NCBI RefSeq assembly: GCF_018141005.1
Contig: NZ_CP046582.1
Coordinates: forward strand, 2,790,001 to 2,854,000
Direction: 5' to 3'
Length of the DNA stretch: 64,000 bases
DNA from: Erwinia sp. E602
GTDB lineage: Bacteria; Pseudomonadota; Gammaproteobacteria; Enterobacterales; Enterobacteriaceae
The notes under the pieces are model-generated. The model was not told the origin of the DNA. It saw only the letters and a program-made list of their open reading frames with translations, and ran no database searches. The position numbers were made by a program, and so were the translations under genes. Positions 45,094-54,791 of the stretch are shown piece by piece; the stretch's first letter is position 1; the number at the start of each line of letters is the position of its first letter.

Positions 45094-46998
45094 ATGCCCG
45101 TTCATCCAAACCGCCCAACCACCCTGCTCGACGTTCAGGATCTGCGGGTCAGCTTCCGGCTGCCCGCAGGGCTGACGGAAACGGTTAAAGGCCTCACTTT
45201 TCAGCTTAACGTCGGTGAAATCGTGGCGCTGGTCGGCGAGTCCGGTTCCGGCAAGTCGGTCACCGCCCGGGCGCTGGTCGGGCTGGCGGGCGACAACGCC
45301 CGGGTGCAGGCGCAGCGGCTTGAGCTGACCAGCCGTCAGGGCGAGCCGCTCGACCTGCGCGCGGCGGCCACCCGCTGGCCGCAGATCCGCGGCGGCGAAA
45401 TCGGTTTTGTGCTGCAGGATGCGCTGACCTCGCTCGATCCGCTGCGCACCGTGGGCAGCGAAGTGGCGGAAGCCCTGCAGCTGCACCGCAGGTTATCGCG
45501 GGCGGAGAGCGCCCGGCGGGTGGCAGAGCTGCTGGCCGCGGCCGGTATCCCCGATGCGCAGCAGCGCATGCAGCAGTACCCGCATCAGCTCTCCGGCGGC
45601 CTGCGCCAGCGGGCGCTGATCGCCTCGGCGCTGGCGGGCGGGCCACAGATCCTGATCGCCGATGAGCCAACCACCGCGCTGGACGCCACGGTGCAGCTGC
45701 GCATTCTGGCGCTGTTTCGCGAGCTGGCCGACAACGGACACGCCATTTTGCTGATTACCCACGACCTGGCGGTGGTGTCGCGGGTGGCGGACCGGGTGCT
45801 GGTGATGCAGCACGGCCACTGCGTGGAACAGGGCGAGGCCGCCCGGGTGCTGGCGCAGCCGCAGCACCCCTACACCCGCCAGCTGCTGGCGGCGATCCCG
45901 GGGATGCACACCCGCGGCCGCTGGCTGAGCGAACGGAGCGCAGACGCCCCCTCCCCCACGCTGGTGGTGGATAATGCCGGGCCTGCTGCTGCTGTACCTG
46001 ATGCACCTGATGCACCTGTAGCACCTGGTGTACATGCTGCACATACCGCGACTGCCGCAACAGTGACAGCGCCACAGCCACGTTTAAAGCAGATCGTCCG
46101 GGATCGTTACGCGGCCGCTCCCTGGCATTCAGCCGCCGGGTTGTCGCCAGGCGATCGGCCGGGCGATTACGCACCGGGTGAAACGGTGCTGGAAGCGCTG
46201 AACCTGTCACTGGGCTTCCGCCAGCCGGACGGTAGCCTGCAACAGGTGCTGCGCGGCGTGTCGCTGCAGCTGCGCCGGGGCGAGACGCTGGGGCTGGTCG
46301 GGGAATCCGGTTCGGGCAAAACTACGCTGGGTAAAATTCTGCTGGCGCTACAACCGGTGGAGCAGGGTGAAGTGCTGCTGAACGGCCAACCGTGGAACCG
46401 GCTGCCCGAACGGCTGCGTCGTCCGCTGCGCCCGCGCATCCAGACCATTACCCAGGATCCGCTCGGCTCGTTCAATCCGCACTACCGCATTGCGCAGCTG
46501 CTGGAGCAGCCGCTGAAGCTGAAGCGCGACCTCAGCCGTGAACAGCGCAGCGCCCGCCTGCTTACGCTGATGCAGCAGGTCGGCCTGCCCGCCGCGCTGC
46601 TTGACCGCCGCCCTTCTGCCCTGTCGGGCGGCCAGCGCCAGCGCGTGGCAATTGCCCAGGCGCTGGCCGCAGAACCGGATATTCTGATCTGCGACGAGCC
46701 GGTATCGGCGCTGGACGTCACCACCCAGGCGCAGATCCTCGATCTGCTGTGCCGCCTGCAGCAGCAGCTCGGGCTGTCGATCCTGCTGATCTCCCACGAC
46801 CCTGGCGTGGTGCAGCATATGAGCCACCGCATCGCGGTGATGAAGGCGGGGGAAATTGTCGAGACGGCTACCCCGGAGCAGCTGCTGACCGCGGCGCAGC
46901 ACCCTTACACCCGCCAGCTGCTGGCCACGACGGACTGGGGGAAAGGCGCTGAGCAGGAGCCGTTACGCGTTAATGGCCAGCTCAGCGCTGCGCGCTGA
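45094..46998 (+). CDS. Fused double ATP-binding protein of the ABC importer (DppD-DppF fusion type)
   Basis: 634 residues with two complete ABC domains. First: Walker A GESGSGKS (about 49), signature LSGGLRQR, Walker B ILIADEP; second: GESGSGKT (about 405), LSGGQRQR, ILICDEP. Each is followed by the oligopeptide-family C-terminal PYTRQLLA motif. The linker (about 285-330) is low complexity, rich in Ala, Pro, Asp and His, and encoded by short GATGCACCT-like repeats, so its length may vary between strains. Gene layout SBP-permease-permease-double ATPase is complete, so the importer is probably functional. Confidence 0.92.
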   Translation: MPVHPNRPTTLLDVQDLRVSFRLPAGLTETVKGLTFQLNVGEIVALVGESGSGKSVTARALVGLAGDNARVQAQRLELTSRQGEPLDLRAAATRWPQIRGGEIGFVLQDALTSLDPLRTVGSEVAEALQLHRRLSRAESARRVAELLAAAGIPDAQQRMQQYPHQLSGGLRQRALIASALAGGPQILIADEPTTALDATVQLRILALFRELADNGHAILLITHDLAVVSRVADRVLVMQHGHCVEQGEAARVLAQPQHPYTRQLLAAIPGMHTRGRWLSERSADAPSPTLVVDNAGPAAAVPDAPDAPVAPGVHAAHTATAATVTAPQPRLKQIVRDRYAAAPWHSAAGLSPGDRPGDYAPGETVLEALNLSLGFRQPDGSLQQVLRGVSLQLRRGETLGLVGESGSGKTTLGKILLALQPVEQGEVLLNGQPWNRLPERLRRPLRPRIQTITQDPLGSFNPHYRIAQLLEQPLKLKRDLSREQRSARLLTLMQQVGLPAALLDRRPSALSGGQRQRVAIAQALAAEPDILICDEPVSALDVTTQAQILDLLCRLQQQLGLSILLISHDPGVVQHMSHRIAVMKAGEIVETATPEQLLTAAQHPYTRQLLATTDWGKGAEQEPLRVNGQLSAAR

Positions 46999-47036
46999 AG
47001 GAGATCCGGCAGCGCTGTACAGGCTGCGTTGCCGCC

Positions 47037-47546
47037 TTACGGCGTTTCGCGCTCATCCAGCAGCAGCTGCATAAAGGTGAGATCCAGCCACTGGCCAAAC
47101 TTGCAGCCGACCTGATTCACCCGCCCGCAGTCGACAAAGCCCAGCTGTTGATGCAGGGCAATCGATGCCCGGTTGCCCGATTCAATCAGCGCCACCATCA
47201 CGTGTTTGCCGTGCTCGCGGGCCAGCCGGATAAGGTCAATCATCAGCTGACGCCCGATACCCTGGCCGCGTGCGTCTTTGTGCACGTACACCGAATGTTC
47301 CACGGTAAAACGGTAGCCGTCCTTCGACTGCCAGTCGCCGTAAGAGGCGTAGCCCAGCACCCGGTCAGCGGCATCGACCATCACCCGCACCGGAAAACCG
47401 CCCTGCTGACGCTGGGTGATCCAGGCTACCCGGTCGGCGCTGTCCACCGTCCGGTCGGTCCAGATCGCTTTGCCGTTCAGTACGGCGTCGTTGTAAATCT
47501 CTGCGAGCACTTCCGCATCGCGTTTGGCTGCATCACGAATCTGCAT
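47037..47546 (-). CDS. mnaT: L-amino acid N-acetyltransferase MnaT (YncA)
   Basis: 169 residues from MQIRDAAKRDAEVLAEIYN (ATG 47544-47546). GNAT fold with the acetyl-CoA site RGQGIGRQL (Q/RxxGxG/A) and strong likeness to E. coli YncA/MnaT: YASYGDWQSKDGYRFTVEHSVYVHKDARGQG, GKHVMVALIESGNRASIALHQQLGF, KFGQWLDLTFMQLLLDE. MnaT acetylates methionine sulfoximine, sulfone and related amino acids, including phosphinothricin in this family. Transcribed away from the XRE-cupin regulator, 64 bases apart, so it may be regulated by it. Confidence 0.88.
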   Translation of the reverse strand: MQIRDAAKRDAEVLAEIYNDAVLNGKAIWTDRTVDSADRVAWITQRQQGGFPVRVMVDAADRVLGYASYGDWQSKDGYRFTVEHSVYVHKDARGQGIGRQLMIDLIRLAREHGKHVMVALIESGNRASIALHQQLGFVDCGRVNQVGCKFGQWLDLTFMQLLLDERETP

Positions 47547-47610
47547 GGCTGGACACCCCGGGATTATGTCACTAAAGTAGACGAATGTTTTACTATGGTA
47601 GTTATCCACT

Positions 47611-48189
47611 ATGACAGACGAATTGTCCAGTAAAGAAGACGATATCAACCGCCGTATCGGTCAGCGGGTACGGCTGGAGCGGGAAGCGCGCGGCTGGTCG
47701 CTGACCGAACTGGCACAGCAGTCCGGCGTGTCGCGGGCGATGATCCACAAGGTGGAGCGCGGCGAGAGCAGCCCGACCGCCGCGCTGCTGGCGCGGCTTT
47801 CCGGCGCCTTTGGTATGAGTATGTCGCAGCTGATTGCCCAGAGCGAGATCCAGCCCGGCACCCTGCTGCGCCACGCGCAGCAGCCGGTGTGGCAGGACCC
47901 GGAAAGCGGCTACATCCGCCGCCACGTCTCCCCCGGCACGCTGCCGCTGGACGTGGTTAACGTTGAGCTGCCGGCCGGCGTGACGGTACCGATGGCGGCG
48001 ATCTCCTACTTTTCGCGGCGGCAGCTGATCTGGGTGCTGGAGGGCGCGCTGACCTTCCACGAAGGGGAGAGTGTGTACGAGATGGCGGCAGGCGACTGCC
48101 TTGAGCTGGGCGACCCGGCCGACTGCGTGTTCAGCAACCGGAGCGGGCAGCCCTGCCGTTATGCGGTGATGGTGCTGAAGGCGGGCTGA
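47611..48189 (+). CDS. XRE-family regulator with C-terminal cupin domain
   Basis: 192 residues: HTH (RIGQRVRLEREARGWSLTELAQQSGVSRAMIHKVERGESSPTAALL, about 15-65) and a cupin sensor domain (about 110-190, RQLIWVLEGALTFHEGESVYEMAAGDCLEL). Such proteins respond to small metabolites. Divergent from mnaT, the likely target. The 64-base interval holds an imperfect inverted repeat (ACTAAAGTAGA ... TACTATGGTAGT). Confidence 0.9.
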   Translation: MTDELSSKEDDINRRIGQRVRLEREARGWSLTELAQQSGVSRAMIHKVERGESSPTAALLARLSGAFGMSMSQLIAQSEIQPGTLLRHAQQPVWQDPESGYIRRHVSPGTLPLDVVNVELPAGVTVPMAAISYFSRRQLIWVLEGALTFHEGESVYEMAAGDCLELGDPADCVFSNRSGQPCRYAVMVLKAG

Positions 48190-48354
48190 GGGCTGAGGAT
48201 CGCATCCGCTATAGCACCCCCCAAAAACCCCGTTAGCTAACCGGCTACTCTGTCAGCCTCGTTGGCCGACAGAAGAAGTCGCTGATTTGCCGATCTCAAT
48301 ATCAAAACCAGATTTCGCTCTGCCCCCGATGCTCCGGGCCGCCGCCATCACCGA

Positions 48355-49332
48355 TTACAGAATTTTTTTCTCGGCCAGATCGAGTGCGAAGTAGCTGAAG
48401 ATAATGTCCGCACCGGCGCGCTTGATCGCCCCCAGGCTCTCCAGCGCCACGTCGATCTCGCTGATTGCACCGGCCTGCGCGCCAAACTTGATCATCGCGT
48501 ACTCACCGCTCACCTGGTAAGCCGCTAACGGCAGGCGGCTGTGCTCGCGCACGTCGCGCAGAATATCGAGGTAGGCACCGGCCGGTTTGACCATCAGCGC
48601 GTCCGCCCCTTCGGCTTCATCAATCAGCGACTCGCGGATCGCCTCGCGGCGGTTCATCGGGTTCATCTGATAGGTTTTACGATCGCCCTTCAGCGAGGTG
48701 CCGGCAGCTTCGCGGAACGGGCCGTAGAAGGAGGAGGCGAACTTGGTGGAGTAGGACATGATCGCCGTGTCGGTAAAGCCCGCCGCGTCCAGCGCCTGGC
48801 GAATCGCCCCGACCTGACCGTCCATCGCCGCAGACGGAGCGATAAAGTCGGCACCCGCCGCCGCGGCCACCACCGCCTGCTTACCGAGGTTAACCAGCGT
48901 CGCGTCATTATCCACGCCGTGGTCGTGCAGCACGCCGCAGTGGCCGTGGCTGGTGTATTCACAGAAACAGGTGTCGGACATCACGATCATCTCCGGCACC
49001 GTCTCTTTACAGATGCGCGACATGCGCGCCACCAGCCCGTTCTCATTCCAGGTATCGCTGCCGTCGGCGTCGGTATGGTGGGAAATACCGAAGGTCATCA
49101 CCGAGCGAATGCCCGCTTTCGCAATACGCTCGATTTCATACGCCAGCCGTTTTTCCGGAATACGTACCACGCCCGGCATGGCGGCGATCGGTTTGTAGTC
49201 GTCAAGACCCTCTTCAACGAAGATTGGCAGCGCCAGATCGTTGATGCTGAGAGCACTTTCCTGGAACAGGGAGCGGAGAGAAGCGGTCTGGCGTAAGCGT
49301 CTTGGGCGCTGGGAAGGAGTATAAATGGACAA
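48355..49332 (-). CDS. hemB: Delta-aminolevulinic acid dehydratase (porphobilinogen synthase) HemB
   Basis: 325 residues from a TTG (49330-49332) with GAGG six bases upstream, product [15 protein letters not shown], which aligns with the E. coli start (324 residues). An ATG at 49351-49353 would add seven residues; longer frames to 49497 lack support. HemB condenses two aminolevulinates to porphobilinogen in heme synthesis. Zinc ligands in [14 protein letters not shown] and both active-site lysines (YSTKFASSF and VKPAGAYLD) are present. Monocistronic, convergent with the XRE gene. Confidence 0.95.
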   Translation of the reverse strand: MSIYTPSQRPRRLRQTASLRSLFQESALSINDLALPIFVEEGLDDYKPIAAMPGVVRIPEKRLAYEIERIAKAGIRSVMTFGISHHTDADGSDTWNENGLVARMSRICKETVPEMIVMSDTCFCEYTSHGHCGVLHDHGVDNDATLVNLGKQAVVAAAAGADFIAPSAAMDGQVGAIRQALDAAGFTDTAIMSYSTKFASSFYGPFREAAGTSLKGDRKTYQMNPMNRREAIRESLIDEAEGADALMVKPAGAYLDILRDVREHSRLPLAAYQVSGEYAMIKFGAQAGAISEIDVALESLGAIKRAGADIIFSYFALDLAEKKIL

Positions 49333-49551
49333 AACGACCTCGGTTTCGCGCATCAGCCACCGGCGCATCAGCACCGATGGTGACAGGGATGAATAGTGCG
49401 CTAACACTACTCTTTTGCACCGAAATTGACAACCTTCGGCACTTTCCCGCGCGGCCAGGGGCACAGAATGCGTATGTGTAAATGTTACCGTTAACAAATT
49501 TCCCCTATGGCGTCCATACTGAAGGGTTACTCGATCACTGTGGGGAAAAAA

Positions 49552-50892
49552 ATGGGCTTTCTGGGCTGGACGGCCGCCACCGGCGGCCTGCTGTTACTGA
49601 TGTCGCTGGCCTCGGGCTGGATCAGCCGCGGGCCGGTGACCGGCTTTGCACTCTATCTGCTGGCCGGGCTGCTGTGCGGCCCCTGGGTGCTGGGCCTGCT
49701 GTCGGTGGATATTGCCGCGCACGCCGAACTGACTAAAAATCTGACCGAAATCGCCATGGCCGCGTCGCTGTTTATCACCGGCCTGAAGCTGCGGCTGCCG
49801 CTGAACAGCCACGGCTGGCGGATCGGCCTGCGGCTGGCCTTTCCGGCGATGCTGCTGACGGTGGGCGGCGTCACGCTGGCCGCCCACTGGCTGGCGGGGT
49901 TCAGCTGGCCGCTGGCGCTGGCGTTTGGTGCCATCGTCGCGCCCACCGATCCGGTGCTGGCCAGCCTGATCTCGGTCAATGACGCCCGTGACAGCGACCA
50001 CCTGCGCGTGTCGCTCTCCAGCGAGGCCGGGATGAATGACGGCACCGCCCTGCCGCTGCTGATGCTGGCGATGCTGCTGTTTGAGCAGCAGGGAGCGCTG
50101 TCCTGGACGGCCTTCGGCCGCTGGGGGCTGGTTGACGTGCTGTGGGCGATCGGTGCGGGCTGCCTGATCGGCTTCGGCTTTGGCCGGCTGATCGGCCAGT
50201 ACGCCACCCATCTGCGCCACAGCCATCAGGATGTGGCACCGAATGACTTCCTGGCGCTGGCGCTGATCGCCCTGAGCTACGCCGCTGCCCAGGCGGTGGA
50301 TGCATCCGGCTTTCTGGCCGCCTTTGCCGCCGGGGTCGGGCTGCGCCGGGCAGAGATCCGCGTCAGCCGCTTTTATCCGCCGGAGGAGTACCGCGACAGC
50401 GACTGCCGTCCACCCGCCGAAGAACTGGTTAACCCCAATGCCCGCCACAGCCTGTCGGAAACCAATCCCACCGGATCGGTCGGGCTGGTGGTGAGCGACG
50501 CGCTGTCGTTCGGCGATACCATCGAACGGCTGTTTGCCGCCGCGATCATTATCGTGCTGGGGGTAACTCTCGCCCACCACTGGGATGCCAACGGGCTGTG
50601 GATGGCGCTGCTGCTGTTCGTGGCGATCCGCCCGCTTTCGGTGTGGCTGGCCACCGCCGGAGCCGGAATGAGCGCTATGCAGCGCCTGACGATCGGCTGG
50701 CTGGGCATTCGCGGCATCGGCAGTATCAACTATCTGGCCTGGGCCTATACCCACGGTTTAGCCGGTGCGGAGGCCGCGCGCTTAAGCGATATGGCGCTAA
50801 CCCTGGTGGTAGCCAGCGTGCTGCTGCACGGCATGTCGGTAACGCCGCTGCTTAACTGGCGGCAGTCCCGGCTCACTCAGAAAAAACGCTGA
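49552..50892 (+). CDS. CPA1-family cation:proton antiporter (NhaP-like)
   Basis: 446 residues from the ATG at 49552 ([12 protein letters not shown]) preceded by GGGGA; an in-frame ATG at 49507 lacks a ribosome site. About 12 TM helices. Transport-core marks: [45 protein letters not shown], with the Asp of the TD motif and the downstream E/ND typical of CPA1 exchangers, and a late [18 protein letters not shown] segment with the conserved Arg. A soluble insertion (about 285-330, [19 protein letters not shown]) lies in the middle. Ion preference (Na+, K+) unknown. Confidence 0.88.
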   Translation: MGFLGWTAATGGLLLLMSLASGWISRGPVTGFALYLLAGLLCGPWVLGLLSVDIAAHAELTKNLTEIAMAASLFITGLKLRLPLNSHGWRIGLRLAFPAMLLTVGGVTLAAHWLAGFSWPLALAFGAIVAPTDPVLASLISVNDARDSDHLRVSLSSEAGMNDGTALPLLMLAMLLFEQQGALSWTAFGRWGLVDVLWAIGAGCLIGFGFGRLIGQYATHLRHSHQDVAPNDFLALALIALSYAAAQAVDASGFLAAFAAGVGLRRAEIRVSRFYPPEEYRDSDCRPPAEELVNPNARHSLSETNPTGSVGLVVSDALSFGDTIERLFAAAIIIVLGVTLAHHWDANGLWMALLLFVAIRPLSVWLATAGAGMSAMQRLTIGWLGIRGIGSINYLAWAYTHGLAGAEAARLSDMALTLVVASVLLHGMSVTPLLNWRQSRLTQKKR

Positions 50893-51037
50893 TTTGTTAA
50901 AGCATACTTAATAGTCAAGCTATTTAATTATCATCCTTCAAATAATTGTTTACCCTAAATCCGTGACGATACTGGTTTTCTGCTAGCATCTAAGAGGGTT
51001 TCTGGTTCTAAAATAATTAGCCAGGATGATAATTAAC

Positions 51038-53218
51038 ATGAAGATTTCCGAAAGCTTTCGAGCCCTTTTTATTCGTGACGTACTACTGCCTCTGGTGACC
51101 GTTTTACTGATTACATTAACCACCGCCTGCTTCGCGGTGTACTGGGCCTCCGACCGTACCAATCATGACGAGGCGCTGCAGCAGCAGAAGATCATTCAGA
51201 CCACGCTGACGCAAAATCTGGAAGAGATGCTGAAACAGCAGCGCAGCCTGACCCGCTGGCAGCCGCTGGCCAGCCAGCTGGAACAACCGCAACCCGACAG
51301 CGGCTGGCTGAATGATAACGTCGGCAGCTGGCTCTCCGGCATGTTCGAGCATCAGCTGATCTATCTGCTTACCACCGACGGCGTGCCGCGATTTCTGTGG
51401 GATCGGGGTGTACAGGTCTCCCCCGCTGAGTTCTCCCGTGTGGCGCAGCCCGTCCGTCTGCTGCTGCACGACCTGCAAAACGCCACGCCTGCTGCAGCCG
51501 GTCGTCGCGATCGGGTCAGTTTTGCGCTGATCAACAATCGCCCGGCGATGCTGGCCGTAGGCGAAATCAGCGGCGATGACGGCCGCCGCGGCAGCATGCT
51601 GATGGCCAGCGTGAAGTTTATTGATGACGGCTGGCTGAAAGCCATGGCACAGCGCAATATGCTGACCGATCTGCGCTTCCGCCCGAGCGGTAAACCCGCC
51701 CGGGAGCAGCTGAGCTATCTGCTGACCAGCGTTGACGGTGCAGCGATCGGCCAGCTGGAGTGGCTGGCGGACCGCCCCGGCTCACGCATGATGCAGATGA
51801 TTGCGCCGCTGGTCGCCGGCGTGGTGCTGGTGATTACGTTAATCTGCGTGTTTATGATCCGTCGCCTGTGGGTCTCCTCACTGAGTCTGTCTGATTCTCT
51901 GCTGCAGCTGGGGGCCAGCGAGGCCCAGGCGCAGCATCTCGCTTTTCATGACGTGCTGACCGGGCTACCCAACCGCGCGCTGGTGGATGAACGGCTGAAT
52001 CATGCCCTCGCCCGCATCAGCCACCAGCCGGGCCGGGTGGCGCTGCTGCTGCTGGATCTCGACCGCTTTAAAATCATTAACGATACCTACGGCCACCACG
52101 CCGGTGACGAGCTGATCGTTGAAGTTGCCCACCGGCTGAGTGCGCTGATCAGGGAGAGCGATACCGTGGGCCGTCTTGGCGGCGACGAGTTCGTGATTCT
52201 GCAAAATGACGTGGAGACGCCGCATGACGCGATTGCCCTGGCAACACGGGTGCTGGAGGCGTTAAACCAGCCCTTTACGCTGCTGGGTAACGAGACGTGG
52301 ATCGGCGTCAGCATTGGCATCACCCTCGCCCCGGATGACGCGGCAGAGCGGCTGGAGATGATGCGCAAGGCCGATATCGCGCTGTATGAGGCGAAAAGCC
52401 ATGGGCGCAACCAGTACCGCTTCTTTGAGCGTAAAATGGACGAATCGGTGAAAACCCGTCAGCAGGTCGGCGCTGACCTGCGGGTGGCGCTGCAAAACAA
52501 ACGCGACCTCAGCGTCTTCTACCAGCCGCTGATGGATATTCAGGGCCAGCAGGTGGTAGGACTGGAGGCACTGATGCGCTGGCAGCACCCGGTTCATGGC
52601 GCCATTTCCCCCACCGAGTTTATTCCGATTGCCGAAGAGATGGGGCTGATTTCATCGCTGGGCGAATGGGTGCTGGAGCAGGCCTGCCGGGTGGCAAAAC
52701 GCTGGCCGCATATTACCGTCGCCGTTAACGTCTCACCGCTGCAGTTCCGCGCCAGCGGCTTTGTGGAACGCTTTACCACCATCGTGCGCGATGCCCGGAT
52801 CCCCCCTTCGCATATTGAGCTGGAGATCACCGAAGGCGTGCTGATCGAGGATGAGAAAGCGGCCCACAGCATTATAAACCAGCTGCGTGAGGTGGGGTTC
52901 CGCATTGCCCTCGACGATTTCGGAACCGGCTACTCCAGCCTTAACTATCTGAGCAGTTTCCCGGTGGATAAAATCAAAATTGACCGCTCCTTTACCCAGT
53001 CGCTGGGCGTCACCGAAAATTCCAGCGCCATCGTCGAGTCGGTGGTCAGGCTGGGCCACGCGATGGGCCTGACGGTGACGGCTGAGGGGGTGGAGAACGA
53101 TGCGCAGATGAACGCGCTGGCCGAAGCGGGCTGTAATCAGCTGCAGGGCTATCTTTTTTCGCAGGCGGTATCGGAGGAGCAGATTGCCGGGATGATTGAT
53201 GCCCGCAGGACAGGCTGA
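51038..53218 (+). CDS. Membrane-bound GGDEF-EAL cyclic-di-GMP enzyme
   Basis: 726 residues from the ATG at 51038. TM1 about 14-36, a periplasmic sensor domain of about 215 residues with no clear family, TM2 about 255-275, GGDEF domain with an intact GGDEF site (381-385) and the inhibitory RxxD site five residues upstream (R372-D375), then an EAL domain with EAL (510-512), EITEG and DDFGTGYSS. Both catalytic centres look intact, so it may make and break c-di-GMP. In a window with flagellar master regulators such an enzyme could affect the motile/sessile switch, but it is 19 kb away and no link is shown. Confidence 0.9.
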   Translation: MKISESFRALFIRDVLLPLVTVLLITLTTACFAVYWASDRTNHDEALQQQKIIQTTLTQNLEEMLKQQRSLTRWQPLASQLEQPQPDSGWLNDNVGSWLSGMFEHQLIYLLTTDGVPRFLWDRGVQVSPAEFSRVAQPVRLLLHDLQNATPAAAGRRDRVSFALINNRPAMLAVGEISGDDGRRGSMLMASVKFIDDGWLKAMAQRNMLTDLRFRPSGKPAREQLSYLLTSVDGAAIGQLEWLADRPGSRMMQMIAPLVAGVVLVITLICVFMIRRLWVSSLSLSDSLLQLGASEAQAQHLAFHDVLTGLPNRALVDERLNHALARISHQPGRVALLLLDLDRFKIINDTYGHHAGDELIVEVAHRLSALIRESDTVGRLGGDEFVILQNDVETPHDAIALATRVLEALNQPFTLLGNETWIGVSIGITLAPDDAAERLEMMRKADIALYEAKSHGRNQYRFFERKMDESVKTRQQVGADLRVALQNKRDLSVFYQPLMDIQGQQVVGLEALMRWQHPVHGAISPTEFIPIAEEMGLISSLGEWVLEQACRVAKRWPHITVAVNVSPLQFRASGFVERFTTIVRDARIPPSHIELEITEGVLIEDEKAAHSIINQLREVGFRIALDDFGTGYSSLNYLSSFPVDKIKIDRSFTQSLGVTENSSAIVESVVRLGHAMGLTVTAEGVENDAQMNALAEAGCNQLQGYLFSQAVSEEQIAGMIDARRTG

Positions 53219-53323
53219 CGGTTGTGCTGTTCATCAACTCAGCGCGTTATGCACGCGGGGAAGATCCGGCTACACTGCACGGACGCTAACGTTTTACGCC
53301 GTCTGTCTGATAAGGAAAGTGTC

Positions 53324-54598
53324 ATGTCCCGCCAGCTGCTGCTTGCTATTCTTGGGCCAATCCTCGGGCTGCTGATTATCAGCCTGGGCAATGGCTTTAT
53401 TTCATCGCTGACCTCACTGCGGCTCGACGCGGCAGGCGTACCGGTAACCCTGACCGGTCTGGTCTCTTCAGCCTATTTTATCGGGCTGGCGCTGGGAGCC
53501 ATATTCAGCGATCGTCTTATTACCCGCACCGGGCATATTCGTGCCTACAGCAGCTTTGCCTCGCTGATTGCCGTGACCATCCTGCTGCAGGGGCTGATTT
53601 TCGATCCCTGGATGTGGTTCACCCTGCGTTTACTCTGTGGCTGGGCCTCGGTTGGCGTTTATCTGGTTATTGAGAGCTGGCTGCTGATGTCGGCAGATAA
53701 GGAGAACCGCGGCCGCCTGCTGGCGCTGTATATGATCGCCCTTTACGGCTCCGGCGCCGGCGGGCAGGCCGCGCTGGGGTGGATCGACAGCCTGGGAGTG
53801 ACCCAGCCGTTCCTTATCGCCGGAGTTCTGGCTTCACTGTCGGTGCTGCCGGTGGTTATGATCCCCCGCGTTTCACCGCTGCTCGAGCCGGTGGCACCGG
53901 CCTCCGCCCGTAAGCTGCTGCGCAGCTCGCCCTCCGGCGTTGCCGGCTGCCTGGGTTCCGGGGTGGCGATTGCGGCGGTCTATACGCTGCTGCCGCTGTG
54001 GTTGCAGCATCAGGGGCTGTCGGTTGATTACGTCGGTTATATGATGTCCAGCGTGATTCTGGGGGCAATGCTGCTGCAGTATCCGGTCGGCCGCTGGTCG
54101 GACAGAACCAGCCGTCAGGTGGTGATGATCGCGCTGTGCGCCTTCTGCGCCGTGCTGTCGCTGGCTATCCTTGCGCTGGCTTCCGTCCCGGCCGGGCTGG
54201 CCGTGGCGCTGTTTCTGCTTGGCGGCGGCATCTTCTCGCTCTATCCGGTGGCCGTCAGCCACTCGGCCGACTTCGCACCGCCGGATACCATGGTGAAGCT
54301 GATTCAGGGAATGCTGCTGGTCAATTCGCTGGGAGCGGCGGTCAGCCCGCTGAGTATTGCTCCGGTCATGACGGCGGCGGGTACCGGCGCGCTGTTCTGG
54401 GTGCTGGCCCTGCTGCACCTGGCGCTGATGCTGTTCTTTATCTGGCGGCGCAACGAACGGCCGGCACCGGTGCCGGTAGCACCGTTTGAACCGCTGACGC
54501 AGATGACGCCGGTAGGGGCCGAACTGCGCGTGTCAGAAGAGCTGATGACGCAGAACGCCGGGGAGGAAACGGAAGCGGAACCGGTGACGCAGGGTTAG
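53324..54598 (+). CDS. MFS transporter (YcaD-like)
   Basis: 424 residues from the ATG at 53324, with AAGGA upstream. Twelve TM helices; MFS loop motif GAIFSDRLITRTGHIRAY between TM2 and TM3, and WASVGVYLVIESWLLMSADKENRGRLLALYM, typical of the YcaD group. After the last helix an acidic cytoplasmic tail (about 45 residues, ending EETEAEPVTQG). The stop is TAG, and the same frame continues into a hexanucleotide repeat. Substrate unknown. Confidence 0.87.
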   Translation: MSRQLLLAILGPILGLLIISLGNGFISSLTSLRLDAAGVPVTLTGLVSSAYFIGLALGAIFSDRLITRTGHIRAYSSFASLIAVTILLQGLIFDPWMWFTLRLLCGWASVGVYLVIESWLLMSADKENRGRLLALYMIALYGSGAGGQAALGWIDSLGVTQPFLIAGVLASLSVLPVVMIPRVSPLLEPVAPASARKLLRSSPSGVAGCLGSGVAIAAVYTLLPLWLQHQGLSVDYVGYMMSSVILGAMLLQYPVGRWSDRTSRQVVMIALCAFCAVLSLAILALASVPAGLAVALFLLGGGIFSLYPVAVSHSADFAPPDTMVKLIQGMLLVNSLGAAVSPLSIAPVMTAAGTGALFWVLALLHLALMLFFIWRRNERPAPVPVAPFEPLTQMTPVGAELRVSEELMTQNAGEETEAEPVTQG

Positions 54599-54604
54599 CC
54601 GGAA

Positions 54605-54657
<53 letters not shown>

Positions 54658-54730
54658 AAAAATATGATGGTTGCCTCAGTGCAGGATAGCTAAATCGTTG
54701 CCGGGCCGAAAATATCTGTGTGAAATAACA

Positions 54731-54756
54731 ATCAGGCCGGGATTTCCCGGCCTGAT
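54731..54756. terminator. Bidirectional terminator-like hairpin between MFS and aldehyde dehydrogenase genes
   Basis: Perfect 12-base arms ATCAGGCCGGGA / TCCCGGCCTGAT with a two-base centre, between convergent genes. T-rich sequence follows on the minus strand (TTGTTATTT) and less clearly on the plus strand. Confidence 0.75.
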
Positions 54757-54791
54757 GACTTATCAGTTTTCACTCTGTTGCCGTCACGGCC

